From Antrodiella citrinella (Eukaryota; Basidiomycota; Agaricomycetes; Polyporales; Steccherinaceae): 64,000 nucleotides of DNA. Each line of letters opens with the position of its first letter. Positions within the stretch are counted from its first letter, which is position 1. Location: NCBI GenBank assembly GCA_004802725.1, contig SGPM01000105.1:1-64000 (forward strand). Reading direction: 5' to 3'. Shown one piece after another: positions 24,786 to 36,767 of the stretch. Both the position numbers and the translations under genes were made by a program. The notes beneath the pieces are model-generated. The model saw only the letters and a list, made by a program, of their open reading frames with translations, had not been told where the DNA came from and made no database searches.

Positions 24786-25169
24786 GTTGTGTCGAAAAAG
24801 TGGGATAGGTGAGTGCGGTCTCTGGAGGTTGAAGACAGTTTACATAGGACCAAGTTCGGTCCCGGCTTGGGCGTTTCATCTGACTTGGTCTACAGCGTCT
24901 CAGTTTCTAACTACTTGGATCGGACTCGGAGGGAAGTTCGAGACTGCTTCAACATCTCATTATGATATCAGACGGCGGTTGACCATGAAGAAATATGTAT
25001 GCGAGTGTGAACAAAATTTCTGATAACCCCACTATCCTACGAGGCGAAAGCGCATAATAATTCCATTTCCGAGTCCCGTCAGCGAGCGGAGTCAACCATG
25101 GATGGAAGTCCACTTCCCTAAGACACATACACAATAAGCAGTCTGTCTCACAACCGTAAATGTTAAATA
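24786..25169. other. Intergenic, no gene seen
   Basis: This gap holds the HEL2 promoter and the 3' flank of the kinase-like gene. No feature was recognised. Confidence 0.45.
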
Positions 25170-26317
25170 TCAGACGTACTCTCGCCTATACCATCTGTTA
25201 GTCGCTTCGTACACGAGGTAGCTCTGATCACGCTTCACCGCAGTAAGTGCCTCTTCGAAGTCCTTTCCAAGTTCGTCCGCTTCCTTCAGTCTGCGTTGGA
25301 CCAACTGGAAGAATAGGATGGTTATTTCCCCCTCCTGCTTATACTCGTGGATCTTGTCCAATTGCATGTATGGATTCTGGAATTGATCGATGATATCCTG
25401 CGTAGGGAGGTCTGGTACTACCATGTCCTTCGCCACCGTCAGCATTCCGGGGACTATGAGATAGCCTGTGGACATCGAAATAAACTTCAGCAGCTGCCGG
25501 GTTACATGTGACAGATAGGGCATACCATACGACCAGAGGAACATAGAATGACCTTCGCGGATAATGTGATCACAGCAGGCATCCTCGCCCCTTGGCCGAA
25601 ACTCATCGTCCACGTGGTCTCGAAAGATGTACTGCCACTTGCAAGAAGGCTTGTGTTTGACCGTTTTATCCCAATCTATGAAGCGATATTGTTTGTTACC
25701 ATCGGGAGCAACATTCACGAGGATATTCAACTCGTCAAAGTCGGCGTGAACGACACCACAAGCATGGACATCGGCCATCATATCCATGATGCACGCCCTG
25801 TATAGAAGCGAACTGCGTCAGATGTATCAGACCGCTGGGAACTCCAAACTCACTTATCCTCGCGGTCCACTTTAAGCCACTCTGTAGTCATACCTAACGG
25901 CTGTCCGAACCGTTCCAGGATCAGACATTGAATCTCGTTCTCTGAATCGCGATCGTCGTCGTCCGCAATAAGTCTCTCTAGGTCGTCTGTGAGCTCACTT
26001 GGAGGCCCCTGGGCTGCTCCGCGCAGTTTCCCGTAGAAGTGTGGGACCACAAAACCCTGGAGCTTATGTAGTTTGGCATACACGCGAGCCTCTCTTTCCA
26101 CACGAGCACAGTTATTGCCAAACTTGACGACCACTTCAAGTTGAGAACCGTCGAGATTCTTCGAGACGCCCGAGTAGACGGAAGAATTGTCTCCGTGATG
26201 CAAAAGGCCGACCATCCTGATGGTCTGCGGGTTGAGCGCACAGGTGGACGCGTCAAAGACAGCGAAGTCAAGACGGAAAGAAGGGACAGCTTTGTAGGTC
26301 CGAGTTCGAGTTCGAGT
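25170..26317 (-). CDS. Protein-kinase-like fold protein, 5' end unresolved
   Basis: Kinase-like protein of the orphan type expanded in Agaricomycetes. Clear exons: 25854 to at least 26215, 25526-25797 and 25170-25465. The frame stays open upstream to an acceptor at 26318, so the first exon is missing from my model. The start could also be the ATG at 26215, giving about 310 aa. Visible features: a nucleotide-loop-like GDNSSVYSG, VVVKFG with the candidate VAIK-type lysine, an acidic segment, a catalytic-loop-like VVHADFDELNILV (His-x-Asp and Asn present) and IDWDK in place of DFG. The pattern resembles phosphotransferase/fungal kinase relatives, and activity is uncertain. A decayed copy of its 5' part lies at 26878-27050. 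Function unknown. Confidence 0.62.
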
Positions 26318-26571
26318 CTGACGTCGGGGTTAGTGCACTGAGGCCCAGAGTTGGTGTTGACATTGAGAGGGCTGAGTACAAGGGGCCCCCACTCGCGCTG
26401 GCGGCGACGTGAACCCCTCCTTGCCGAGAAAGAACCCCGTAACCAATTCCCTACTAATCTGTACAATAGATAATCTCAGATTCAATGCAAGAGCGAATCC
26501 AGCCTAAGCCTTACCCACATTATCTAGTATGTAAGTCAGCGAATAGCACAAACACAAATATAGCGGCTCCT

Positions 26572-26872
26572 ACTCACGATGTTCATTCAAATTCCAACCA
26601 CTTCTGTGAAGTTCTGTCCAATCATGAAAGTGTACGGTCCGGCGCTCGAGATCCACGTATAAGTATACCAATGCTAGGTCTTGTCTGAGGTTCAGCGAAG
26701 CGTACCGCGCCTTCGGAACGAGATACGTTGTCGACGCGGGAAAATGGAAACCTGGTCACCCGGTAGCGAAGAGAAGGCAGCAACATTCGAGGCGAATGCG
26801 AGCTACCCGTTCAGAAGACCGTCTTCGCTCAGAGTCGCTCTGAGAACATATTATCGCCAGCGGGGTATCAGT
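26572..26872 (-). pseudogene. Decayed copy of the aspartic-protease penultimate exon
   Basis: About 300 bp line up with 27838-28140, the penultimate exon of the intact protease. Shared strings include AAAGTGTACGGTCCGGCGCTCG versus AAAGTGTCCGGTCCAGCGCTCG (plus-strand text), AGCGAAGCGTAC and ACGAGATAC. The splice-donor context ACTCACGATG is kept. Small indels break the frame and both active-site Asp codons lie outside the copied part. It abuts a kinase fragment. Non-functional relic. Confidence 0.78.
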
Positions 26873-26877
26873 TAGTA

Positions 26878-27050
26878 GGTTTGGCATACATGCGAGCCTC
26901 ATGCTCCACGCGAGCACATCTCTTGCTTGATGATCACTTCGAGATCTTGAGGCTCCTCCAAGACGCCGACGTAGACGAAAGAATCGTCGCCATGGTGCAA
27001 CATTTCGACTATCTTGCGGCTTGAGCTTGCAAGGGGACGCGTTAGAGGTC
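26878..27050 (-). pseudogene. Decayed copy of the kinase-like gene 5' part
   Basis: About 170 bp match 26070-26245 of the kinase-like gene. Common landmarks (plus-strand text) are TTTGGCATACA-GCGAGCCTC, CGAGCACA, GATCACTTC(A/G)AG-like text, AGACGCC, GTAGACG-AAGAAT and TGCGG-TTGAGC. Frame-breaking changes are present. Together with the neighbouring protease relic it marks a tandem duplication of a kinase plus protease unit. Confidence 0.75.
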
Positions 27051-27103
27051 ATAACACATGTTGGATAGTCCTTCAGATCTTGAGAGCGGTGTGCATATAT
27101 CTC

Positions 27104-27450
27104 CTAGTACTCTGAGTCGTCATCGTCGTAATCAGAGAAGTCAAGGTGGAATTGTGCGAGTGCTGGTGTAGGTAGCTCTGAGGATGGCGTTAAAGTCGAC
27201 GACGGCTTTTCTTGTCGATATGACCGCCAGTGGCAACCGGGAGGTGGCAGGTCACGGCAGGCTGCAGGACCAGTGCCACCTGGCAAGGTTGGAACATGAG
27301 ATTCAGACGAACGTAATCAGTCGTTATCTCTGAGGACTCAAGTTTACACTCACCGCCGTACGCTCTCTGAGCATTCGCGGGCTGACCGGACGTCGAGTTA
27401 TTATGATATCCGCGACCGCGAGTGGGAGATGACAAGTTTTGCTTGCCTCG
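27104..27450 (-). other. Possible two-exon coding remnant without an ATG
   Basis: On the minus strand an open frame reads SSPTRGRGYHNNSTSGQ up to a GTGAGT donor at about 27352. A CCTTGCCAG acceptor at about 27282 leads in phase to a frame that ends in an acidic tail (DFSDYDDDDSEY) and a stop at 27104. The upstream frame closes at a TAA with no ATG in between, so no complete gene can be drawn. It could be a remnant or part of a gene whose first exon I cannot see. Confidence 0.25.
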
Positions 27451-27761
27451 AGTCGGGGAAGTCCGTTACAATGTTCAGGCTGAAGCAGACTATAGCGGCT
27501 ATAGTACCGTAGCAACAATGCAATAACAAGCTGAACTTGAGAAAGGAATCGTTATAGGCAACCTTCAAGCATCGGATGCAGGCCACAAAAGTGCGAGAAT
27601 TTAGGAAGTCACTCCGTGGAAAGGTCAAACGACAAAAGTCCGAATTGCGAAGATTGTACGAAAGAGTGGGTGCGTAAAGCACGGAAAGTCCAAGTACTAA
27701 AAGGTCCGAGCCAAGTCCGAGCTGTAGAAAAGAGTGGCGGGACTGTATCTGACTCGCACGA

Positions 27762-29456
27762 TCACTTGAGGTGAGCAAATCCAACGCCTGCATATCAGTC
27801 AGCACACATGCACAACTCAGACGAAGCGGATCCCACTCACGATGTCCGACTAAATCATAAGCCGAATAGATGCCTTCCAGCCACTTCTGGCCAATCGAGA
27901 AAGTGTCCGGTCCAGCGCTCGCGATCCAGGTATATACCAAGTCTTGCGTGAGGTTAAGCGAAGCGTACAGCGCCTTGGGAACGAGATACTTCGACGCAGG
28001 AAGGTCGAAAATCTGGTCACCCAAACCAACAGAGAGAGATGGTAGCGAGGAAGCAGTGACGTTCGGCGCAAACGCGAGGAATCCGTTCAGAAAGCCCTCC
28101 TCGCTGAGGGTAGCTCCAGGAACGGCGTCGATGATGGCGAAGAGAGAATCACTAGTAGAGGGTCAGTAGGGTACCGACGAGTAAAATGCCGGAATACACG
28201 GACAATGGGATACCAACGGGCAAGACTCCCGTATCAGTCCGTGCCGGCATACTGGTGTTCGTGAGCTGTAGACTGCCAAAGCTCAAGCTGGACACGTTGA
28301 ACTCCCAATGAAAGTTGACGGGTGGTGTTTGATCCAGCCAGACCACATCGCCTGAAATGTTCGTGATCAGTCTCATTCAAACAGAAAGAAACTGCAGAAT
28401 CACCTGTGATCTTGTCCTCATCAACACCACCGAAAGAGATCTCTCCCTGAGTGATCTCGAGGCCCGAGCTGGGGTCTAGACTGCTGATGAAGACACCAAA
28501 GACAGCCTGCTTTATGGTACCTTCCGCGACCAAACTCTCCACGAAAGTCGGCGTGCTATTTTGACCGAGAATTTGTCCCGCGTTCGAGTTGGCAGGTCCA
28601 AGTCCCACTAGAAGTTCGGAGCAAATGATAACGCTAATGAGAATGCCAAACGAGGCGTTCAAGATAAATCGAACTCACGGATACCGTCGATAGGCTTCTC
28701 AGTAGCAAACCCGGAGGTCAAGTTGGAAGCCCCAATGATTTGGGATTTGACACTAGCGTCACCGATCGTGACTTTGTCCGTGTAGGCGGGACCGGACGCA
28801 CCGCCAACACTGTAACCGATGCTGAAATCTCCGAACCTGATGTATGTCATGAGCAACCAACTCCCTGGAACACAGGATGCCATAAAACAGTACGAACAGT
28901 TTGCTATTCGGACCGGGCTCATACGCCACTTCCCCTCCGACCCACAGTATCGCACTACCTGTGTCGATTAGAACGTTGGCGAAGGTTTGGTCATTTCCGG
29001 CTTTGACTGACATGGTGGAACCATTGGCATGAGACAAAATAAAACGGAAGGCGAGAAATTGTGACGCACCTGATGTGACAACTTTCAACACTGCATTGGT
29101 AGTCGGTGCGTCAACAGAAGACTCTAATTGGCAAAGGTTTGGTCAGTGACTCCGTCTGCCCATGTATGACCTCACCGGCAACTTTGCTTGCGGTATTATC
29201 GAACGGTAGCCTGTTGTTCAGAATTATCAGTGGATATCACGTAGTGGTAATGGTATGCTACATACAATGTTGACCTGAAAGTTGTCTTCAAAAGCGTAGG
29301 ACTATCCGCCAATGCCGAAGGGAGGACGACAGCGAGACACGCAGCGAAAAGGGCCAAGCCGCGCATCTGAAAAGAATCATACAAACGTGAACATGAGTAT
29401 TGCCCGTGCGTTGAACAAGCTGCTGAACTCACCTTGCGCACAAAAGGACCAGGCAT
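27762..29456 (-). CDS. Secreted aspartic protease (pepsin family A1)
   Basis: Secreted acid endopeptidase. Ten exons: 29433-29456, 29275-29366, 29176-29210, 29070-29123, 28898-29006, 28679-28836, 28404-28607, 28204-28351, 27841-28151 and 27762-27787, giving 386 aa with consistent phases. MRGLALFAACLAVVLPSALA is a clear signal peptide. A short first exon (MPGPFVRK) is added because a GTGAGT donor and a TTTTCAG acceptor directly precede the second ATG. First active site: VLIDTGSAILWVG (Asp83). Second: TDTGVLPVG (Asp265), where DTG-T/S is usual. FGDFSIGY, LGLGPANSN and the ending HRVGFAHLK are family marks. There is a polar propeptide-like N-terminus. The exon 8/9 junction uses a weak donor (GTCCGT), so residues right after the second site are less sure. 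Decayed copy at 26572-26872. Confidence 0.88.
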
Positions 29457-29947
29457 ATTTGAACCAATAGATCCTGTCGTGCAACAGAGTCAAAGGGGTG
29501 AGTTCAAGGAGGGGTCTTCAGCCTTGATGTCAATGTGTGTCGAGACATCGCGACGAGCTCGACTGAAGGGTTATATATACATCTGCGGGCCCGGAATTCT
29601 CGAGGTTCGGCACCCGCACGATGCATGATGGGAAGGGTCAGCGTTGCCATTGCGCATGCCCCCACCGGGGTCATGTCCCTATGGAGCCAGGCGAGTAACT
29701 CCATATGCATCGCGTTTTTCCGTCCACCAACGCTGTGTGTGACCGCGACCGGTGCGAGTCGCAACGCGCTCACAGTCAAAGAAATGGAGTAAGTACTAGC
29801 AGAACCAAATTAGAACAGTAATATTGAGGCCTGGAGGATGATGGGCGAAGAGAAGTTGCAATGTTTGAAGAAGTCTTTCTGTTATCGGTACTACAGACGC
29901 CCGGATACTAGGGGGTAGATGGTATAACACAAACGGTGCAGAATGAA
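29457..29947. other. Intergenic, protease promoter side
   Basis: This gap lies upstream of the protease gene and beyond the coiled-coil gene stop. A TTATATATAC string near 29570 is a TATA-like candidate about 115 bp upstream of the protease ATG on the minus strand. Nothing else was seen. Confidence 0.4.
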
Positions 29948-32900
29948 CTACTCTACATCGGACTCAACAGACTCAACGACCGACTCCGTCACCGACACCT
30001 GCCTCGCCATCGGACTCCCCGGACCCGGCGTCGAACTCGAAAATGAGCTCTTCCTCGCGCCCAACCCTAGCAGATACATCGCCGACGCCGAGGACACTCT
30101 AGGACGCGGACCAGGTCTTCCTAAACCTACCCCGGGGACCACAGACGGACGACGCGGTATTATGCGCGCGGGCATCGGGATACGCAACCCCAGACTCGCG
30201 AAGGGGTTGCTGGTGTTGCCGGGATGGAGGAGGCTCCCACTATCAGAGTCAGTGCTCAGCTGGGAGTTGACGCGGGACAAGGACGTGGAATGCCGTAGCC
30301 GGGGGCTAGTCATGACAGACCCAAAGGTTGCAGGTGCAGGACTGCTCGGACGAGAAGGACTTAACAATACGCCCGTCCATGCTCCCCACCCACTCGGCAA
30401 GACAGCAGCTGCGTCCGACTCCTGCTGCTGCTCTGCAGAAGAAGCGAGTTCATGCACGGTGAGCTTGACTGACGCTATGTCATGCTGGAGGTCGTCTAGC
30501 TTGCGCGTAAGCTGATGCATCGCCTTCGTCACGCCCTTCTCCGTCCCAGACACGAACGCCTCGATCTCGCTCTCCAGCTCGTTCACGTCCACCTCCTCGG
30601 AGATGGCGCCAGGAACGGAGAGCAAGGTGGTGTACCCCGTATAGATCCGCTCCTCGTCAGATATGCGGATCTCCAGTTCNACTCGCGCGTCTTCGTTGAA
30701 GTCTTTCAGCCGTTCGACGGCAGTCTGAACTACGAGGACCATTTCCAGGTTATCTGGAAGATTGGCAACGTCTCTCTTCAGATCCTTGAGCGCGAGATCG
30801 CTGTCCCTGAAGGACCGCTGCAGGTCATCATATCGGTGCTGAGTAGTGCGCAGATCACCAAGCAGACGCTGCTGGATATCAATGTCCGGGGCAGGCGAAG
30901 GTTCCCGCTGTAGGGATGACGCAGTAGAGATGGTAGCTGGGCTGTGGGTCGCAAGCACTTCGGAAACATGAGAGTCAGACTGACTAACATCGACTTCAGC
31001 CGCAGCGCTCTCTCCGGAGGGTGGTCCGATTGGAAACGATATCGGGGGTACCATCGGGTCCAATTCATCAGACGGAGGTCCTGGGTTGTCGATCTCCTCC
31101 TGAGCTTCTGATGAGACGGGGGGCTGAGCAGAAGGAACGAGTATTTCTGGTACAGAGATGTTGAATACATCGTCTTGGTCCACGTTCCCTGCGTCGCTGA
31201 GAGGACGCTCTGATGTCAGAAGATCTTCCACGGGGTGTTGCGGTGTCCTTGCATTGTCGGTGAACATCGGTTGAAGGTGGGGTGATGGCTGAGAGAGCTC
31301 TGATTGTTTGTCCAGAGCATCAAAGTCGGAGAGCTTCTGGGATGCATGCGTTGGTGTCGCTGGAGAAGACGTGAAAAGAGTATCAGCGCTGGAACCCAAC
31401 TGGGACATATCCAGAACACTGGGCGAGATAGGTGGGATCGAAGAAGACTCATGAAGGATTGAAGATGGGGTGGAAGGGGTCTGTGGCGTGTCCTCTTGTG
31501 AGCGAGATGTGCTGACATCGTCCAACGAGCCATTGGTAGAAGTTGATTCTGCGACTGTCTTGGGAAGAGAGGGAGAGGGGGAGAGGGAGACTGTCCGTTT
31601 GGGAGGATTTGTCAATTGCAACACAGAGCCAGCCCCGTCGTTTGCATTCGGAGACACGGCTTCCGCGACAGGTGATACTATGGTCTCCAGAGTTGAGTCG
31701 TCATCGGGGGGTTCGAGCTGTGTCAATCGGCGTTTATCTTCCAGTCGACGCGAAGTCTCTTGGTGCAGTTCGCGCGTGAGTGTCGCCACCGCGTCCTGAG
31801 CTGCAAGAATCCGTGCAACCGACCCTGGCGCAGGTTCGTCCTCATAGCTCTGCAATCCGTTAAGAGACTCTAAAAGATGCTCAGCATCGTGCATGATCCT
31901 ATCGAATACTGTCACGAGAAGCGAGTTGTCTGTGGGTTCCGATTGTTTTGACAACACCCGAGCGAAAGACTCCTTGGATTTCCTGGTCCAACGCCGCAGA
32001 CTTTCTGCAAGGCCTTCTTCACGTCCGAGTACAGCCAAACGCAGTGATATTTCCCGACGACGACCATATGCTTCACGTGAAATATCTTCAGAAAGTTCGT
32101 CCAATGCATGTCGGAGAGTGTCGGATTGTCGGCGTTCAAATTGGAGGGACTTCTGCAAACTGTCGATCTGACTTTCCAATGTGGCGGTAGTGGCAACATG
32201 TCGAGTTTTCAGATTTTCCATGGCCTTCTGCAACGAGTTCGTAGTAGTTTGCGAAAACTTCCTGAAACCGCGTCTATTAGAATGAAGCTGCATACCGATG
32301 GAATTTGAGACCTACATATAGCGCGAAACCATCTTCGCAGCGGTTTTATCGTCAGCCTTGTGCTTCTCCAATTCGGTAAGCGCAGAAGCAAGCTGGGCGT
32401 GAAGGGCATCCGAGTTCTTGTGTTCTGACTCCAGTGTGGCGGCTAACGCGGCTAGCTTCCCTTGCAGCTGAAACATATCAGCAGCATGTCTCTCGGACTC
32501 GCTGTTGAATTCCTCCAAGAGCTTCTGGAGTCCGTTCTTGCCTTCAGCGAGAGACTCGACGAGAGTGACACTGGAGCTGCTAGCTTCACGAGTGATCTGG
32601 ATGGACGGACGCGGTCCCCTTGCACGACCTTCCAGCGACCGTACTAGATCAGCGTATTCCTGCACGACGAGATCGACCATCTTTCTCTCCTCCTCCGCAG
32701 CCTTTGCTTTCTGCTCCAAAACCAGCGCCTGGGACCTCACTGCCGCTTCGCGGTTCCTGGCCTCGGCAGCAAGCGACTGCGCATTCTTGACCTCGAGTTG
32801 CGACTGTGTCAAGGCACTCTGGGCTGTCGCCAGCTCGTTCGTCCGTTCGACGAGAGCTTCCTCAGTAAACGTCAATTTGTCGGAGAGTTTCCGTAGTGCA

Positions 32901-33230
32901 AGGGTAAGCTCTGGGACTTGTAGTGAAGCGGGATGTGGCGTCACGTCTGGGGTGGCTCGAAGGACCGCGACTTCCGCGGCCAATCGCTGATTCTCCTGCT
33001 CGAGAAGACGCGCACCCTCCAGGGCATGGGTTGTATCCAACGAATGCCGTTGTAGCTTGACAGATGCTGCGTGTGCTTCATGCTAGTAAGGAAACCTGCG
33101 CGTTAGTAGATGAGCATATGATTGGATAGAGCAGGTCTGGAGCTGTACACACCTGATACCGCGACACGGCCGTGCGTAAACTGGTCAATTCCAGTGAGAG
33201 AGGATGGTCCTCGGTGATTTCGATGGCCAT
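29948..33230 (-). CDS. Large coiled-coil protein of unknown function
   Basis: Three exons, 33153-33230, 32316-33082 and 29948-32261, giving 1052 aa. I do not recognise the family. The first 450 or so residues are long heptad-rich helices (ARLLEQENQRLAAEVAVL, ALVERTNELATAQSALTQ, and KAMENLKTRHVATTATL), typical of a rod-like dimer. A Ser/Pro/Thr-rich disordered stretch of about 250 residues follows. A second helical block starts at RLLGDLRTTQHRYDDL and runs to LTRKLDDLQHDIASVKL. The tail is Ser/Pro/Arg/Gly-rich and ends in acidic VVESVESDVE. One N at 30680 leaves a residue undetermined. No catalytic motif, TM segment or signal peptide was seen. A cytoskeletal, centrosomal or tethering role is possible but is only a guess from architecture. 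Divergent from UBP3. Confidence 0.85.
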
Positions 33231-33805
33231 GAGACTGCAGATATATCGCAGTACATCCGAATGCACTACTCGTTGCAATCAAATGGGTGTCGTAGGACAC
33301 AGAGGAACGCGGTCCAAGAAAAGAGAGCGAACGGAACAGAACAGAGAGCGTGACTCGGAGAAACGGACTTGGGCGTGACATATACCGTGTGTGACCAATG
33401 GTCACGGTCGCACACTGACAGCAAGCTCACGTCACTCACTCTCTGCAAAGGACCTCTTCCTCCTCTCCACGCCGTTTTGTATTCATCCATTCTGTGTACG
33501 GTATACTTTTCTTTGCTATCTTGAAAACGTAGTAAACTCACAAATAACATCTTTATATTCACAGATACATTCCGCCTTGATTTAGGGATCATCACGCTGT
33601 CCGTGATCTGATAACTCCTCGCATCCTCCCCAGCGTCGGCAAAGTAGGACGAATCTTGCATTGTTTATGAGTCGTACTCGCATTCAGTAACTCTCCGATA
33701 TCTTAACATTCTGTGAGTGTTCATTTCGTCGTCTCGTGTGACTACGTATACGCGTCCTGACTGTTGTCTCGTGCCCGGCTTGTTTTCTGCAGCGATTGCC
33801 TTTAC
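33231..33805. promoter_or_regulatory. Divergent upstream region, coiled-coil gene / UBP3
   Basis: 575 bp lie between divergent start codons. It contains a pyrimidine-rich stretch (about 33434-33476), a frequent feature of fungal promoters, and no clear TATA box next to either ATG. The call is inferred from the arrangement. Confidence 0.45.
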
Positions 33806-36767
33806 ATGGCGAACCAGCGTACGCAGTATTCACACCCGGGACCCTCCTCGTATTACAACCATTCTTCGCCCCCGCCGCCACCTCCGCCACAGTATGGCTA
33901 CGTCCCCAACCCCAACGGTGTTCAGTATTACTATCCGCATTCTCCCATGACCGGACCCACTCACCCTGTTCACAACCACCAACCCGCGTCTCCACGACCA
34001 AACCACCCAAATCGCGGTGGTTATCACCCCCATAATCCACCAGGCCCCAACTACCATCAACCTTACCCCTACCATTACGTTCCACCACCGCCTCAGCCGC
34101 TAACCTCACCATTAGGCCATCCAGGAAGTCCATATAATGCTCATCAACCACCAAAATTCACTCCGCATGCGCAAGTACCCTATTCCCCGCATTTTTATCC
34201 ACAAGCCAACGGATCATACCCTCCTACATGGCAAACTCAGCCGTTGTCTCCGTTACCAAAACAGCTGTCTATGCTGCCTCCGCCACAACCACAGCACGAC
34301 GTACCTCTTCACCCGCCACACCCTCCTCCGCAGCCACCGCCCCCGCAGCATCAACACCTGCAACCACCACTGCACTCACCCCCTCAGCCTCAGCCTGAAG
34401 TCATCGCTATTGTAACGGCTGCGCAACCGACATCACCCCAGGTATCACAGGCACCTGCAGCTGAGTCCTCACCGGTCCCTGATCATACAGAGCTCCCTTC
34501 AGAAGACCATGTAGAGCCTGCACCTACTTCTCCTCAGTTCCCGGCCATCGATTCCTCGTGGGTGATATGGTCACGTAAGGGTCGCCCGTCAGATGCTCCT
34601 GGCATCATCATTTCGCCTCGCGCGAACCCACCTGACCGCGTTATTCAGAAAGCGCTCCAACTTCCCAGTCCTGTGGCTTCACCTAAAGTGAAGGCCAAGG
34701 CCGTTGCGTTCGTACCAGATGCTGTGGTAGACGACAATGCTTCTCACGCGGCATCCAAGGACGCTTCGCCTGAGCCAGAGCATACTGAAGCGCTGTCGTC
34801 TTCTGCCACCGAGACGACTTCCGTGTGCTCTACCGCTCCAGACACCCCTGTTCCCGGATCCCCGCTGTCGACGAACACTTCTGTTTCTCTTACAGTGCCT
34901 TCTCCGGCGTCCAAACCCCTTGAGACGATGGAAGTCACTGCATCGGCAGGTCCCGTCGTTTCTGAGAAAGTCGTAGAGTCTGCTGTCCCCGCTGAAGTTG
35001 CACCAGCTGCTGCGCCTGCGCCTGCTCGTCCCAAGCCTGTGGTGAAGTCGTGGGCATCACTTCTTCAGCAGCCCGCAGACGCGACTGCATCCTCATCCAA
35101 GTCTAGACTTCCTACTTCGTCTGTCGTTGGTTTCTCGATTCCTGCTTCCGCACTCTCTGGCTCTGGTGCCTCGTCCGGTGCACCCGGTGGCCAGTCTTCC
35201 GTCTCCGCTCGTCCCGAGCTCGTCACTCTGATCAACAATGGTCCCACTGGCCCTGTTGCTCCCCCAAAGATTAGACCTCGCGGTCTCATCAACACCGGCA
35301 ACATGTGCTTCGCTAACACCATCCTCCAAGTCCTCGTCTATTGCCCTCCGTTCAACCGGCTGTTCACTGAGCTTGGCAAGCACCTCGCTGGACCTGTGGT
35401 TGGGTCGCAGAAAGATGGGAGCAAGGCGACGCCGTTGGTGGATTCGACGATCCAGTTCTTGAAGGAGTTCATGCCTGAACCCAAGACTGACCCGAAGTCG
35501 AAGGGGAAGGAACGTGAAGAGGACGATTTTTATGATTTGGATTCGTTCATCCCTACGTACATCTATGATGTAATGAAGGAGAAGAAACGCTTCGCTGGTA
35601 TGGTTGTAAGTGACCATGTCTGCCTCTGCTAATCAGGTCTTTTTATTGATAACTTCATCTCAGGGTGGTTATCAAGAAGACGCCGAAGAGTTCCTGGGTT
35701 TCTTCCTCGACACCCTCGAGGACGAGCTTCTGTCCATCGTCACCTCTCTATCACCTCCAAAGCCCAAGGTTGTCGAAGAACCTGAGGAGGATCCTGCTAC
35801 TCAGGCGTCTGGCTGGCTTGAGGTGGGCAAGCGAAATAAGTCGGTAGTGACACGAGCGGTCAGTTTCATCACACATCTTAGGCTATATTTATATCTCATT
35901 ATTCGGACAGACCAAGTCGACAGAGTCACCTATCACTCGGATGTTCGGTGGCAAGAACCGGTCAACACTACGCGCACCGCATCAGCGAGACTCGGTCATG
36001 GTCGAGGACTGGCGGTCTCTCCGTCTCGACATCTCGGTATGGCCTCTCTCGTTCTCACCTCACCTCTCTTTCTCACCTCACCTCTTTTTCTGACTTTATT
36101 TTCATATAGCGCGAGCAAGTCAAGACCGTCCAAGACGCCCTCCAGTACCTCTCGCACCCGCAACCCGTGCAGATCAGCATTCCGACACGACCCGGCCAAG
36201 TCATCGAGGCCACCCAGCAAACGTTGATCGAGAGCGTCCCCCCGATATTGGTTCTGCACATCAAGCGGTTCCAGTACGACACGAATGTAGGCGATGTGGT
36301 CAAGATCAACAAGCAGGTTGCTTATGGGCCTGAGTTGGAGATCGCGCCTGGTACGTCCTTGCTCTGTTTTTCTACATGCATATCAGCTCACTCATCCGCT
36401 ATATAGAACTTCTAGCACCGACTCGCAGAGCGACACAACCTATCAAATACCAGCTCTTTGGTGGTAAGCAACCCCTCCCGTCACTTACCTGCTTATGACC
36501 TAATTTATCCCTCGTGTAGTTCTCTACCACCACGGCCAATCCGCCTCCGGCGGCCATTACACCCTCGACGTCCTGCACCCGAACCGAGACATGTCCGACC
36601 GTCCCCGGGCGGCATGGATCCGGATCGACGACGAGCTCGTATCGGATGTGCGCGCAGACGACGTGTTCGTAGGCGGCCAGGAGCGCGACGACCGGTGTGC
36701 GTACCTGTTGTTTTATAGGCGTGTCGGGGCTGTAGGTGGTGCACGGACTTATGCGCAACAAGTTTGA
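33806..36767 (+). CDS. UBP3: Ubiquitin carboxyl-terminal hydrolase, Ubp3/USP10 type
   Basis: Cysteine deubiquitinase. The Ubp3/USP10 group works with Bre5/G3BP in trafficking and ribophagy. Six exons: 33806-35605, 35664-35858, 35911-36036, 36110-36350, 36407-36463 and 36520-36767, giving 888 aa with closed phases. The first 480 residues are Pro/Tyr/His-rich then Ser/Pro/Ala-rich disorder, with the short motif SWVIWSRKGRPSDAPG. The USP domain starts at RPRGLINTGNMCFANT with Cys501. It continues with GGYQEDAEEFLGFFLDTLEDEL and LVLHIKRFQYD, the His box SGGHYTLDVL (His819) and WIRIDDE for the acidic residue. The linker KSWASLLQ is also seen in this subgroup. An in-frame Met 14 codons upstream (33764) is possible; I prefer 33806. 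Confidence 0.93.

Noticed and set aside
29943..30515. 190-codon plus-strand frame
   Set aside because: Antisense to the last exon of the coiled-coil gene.
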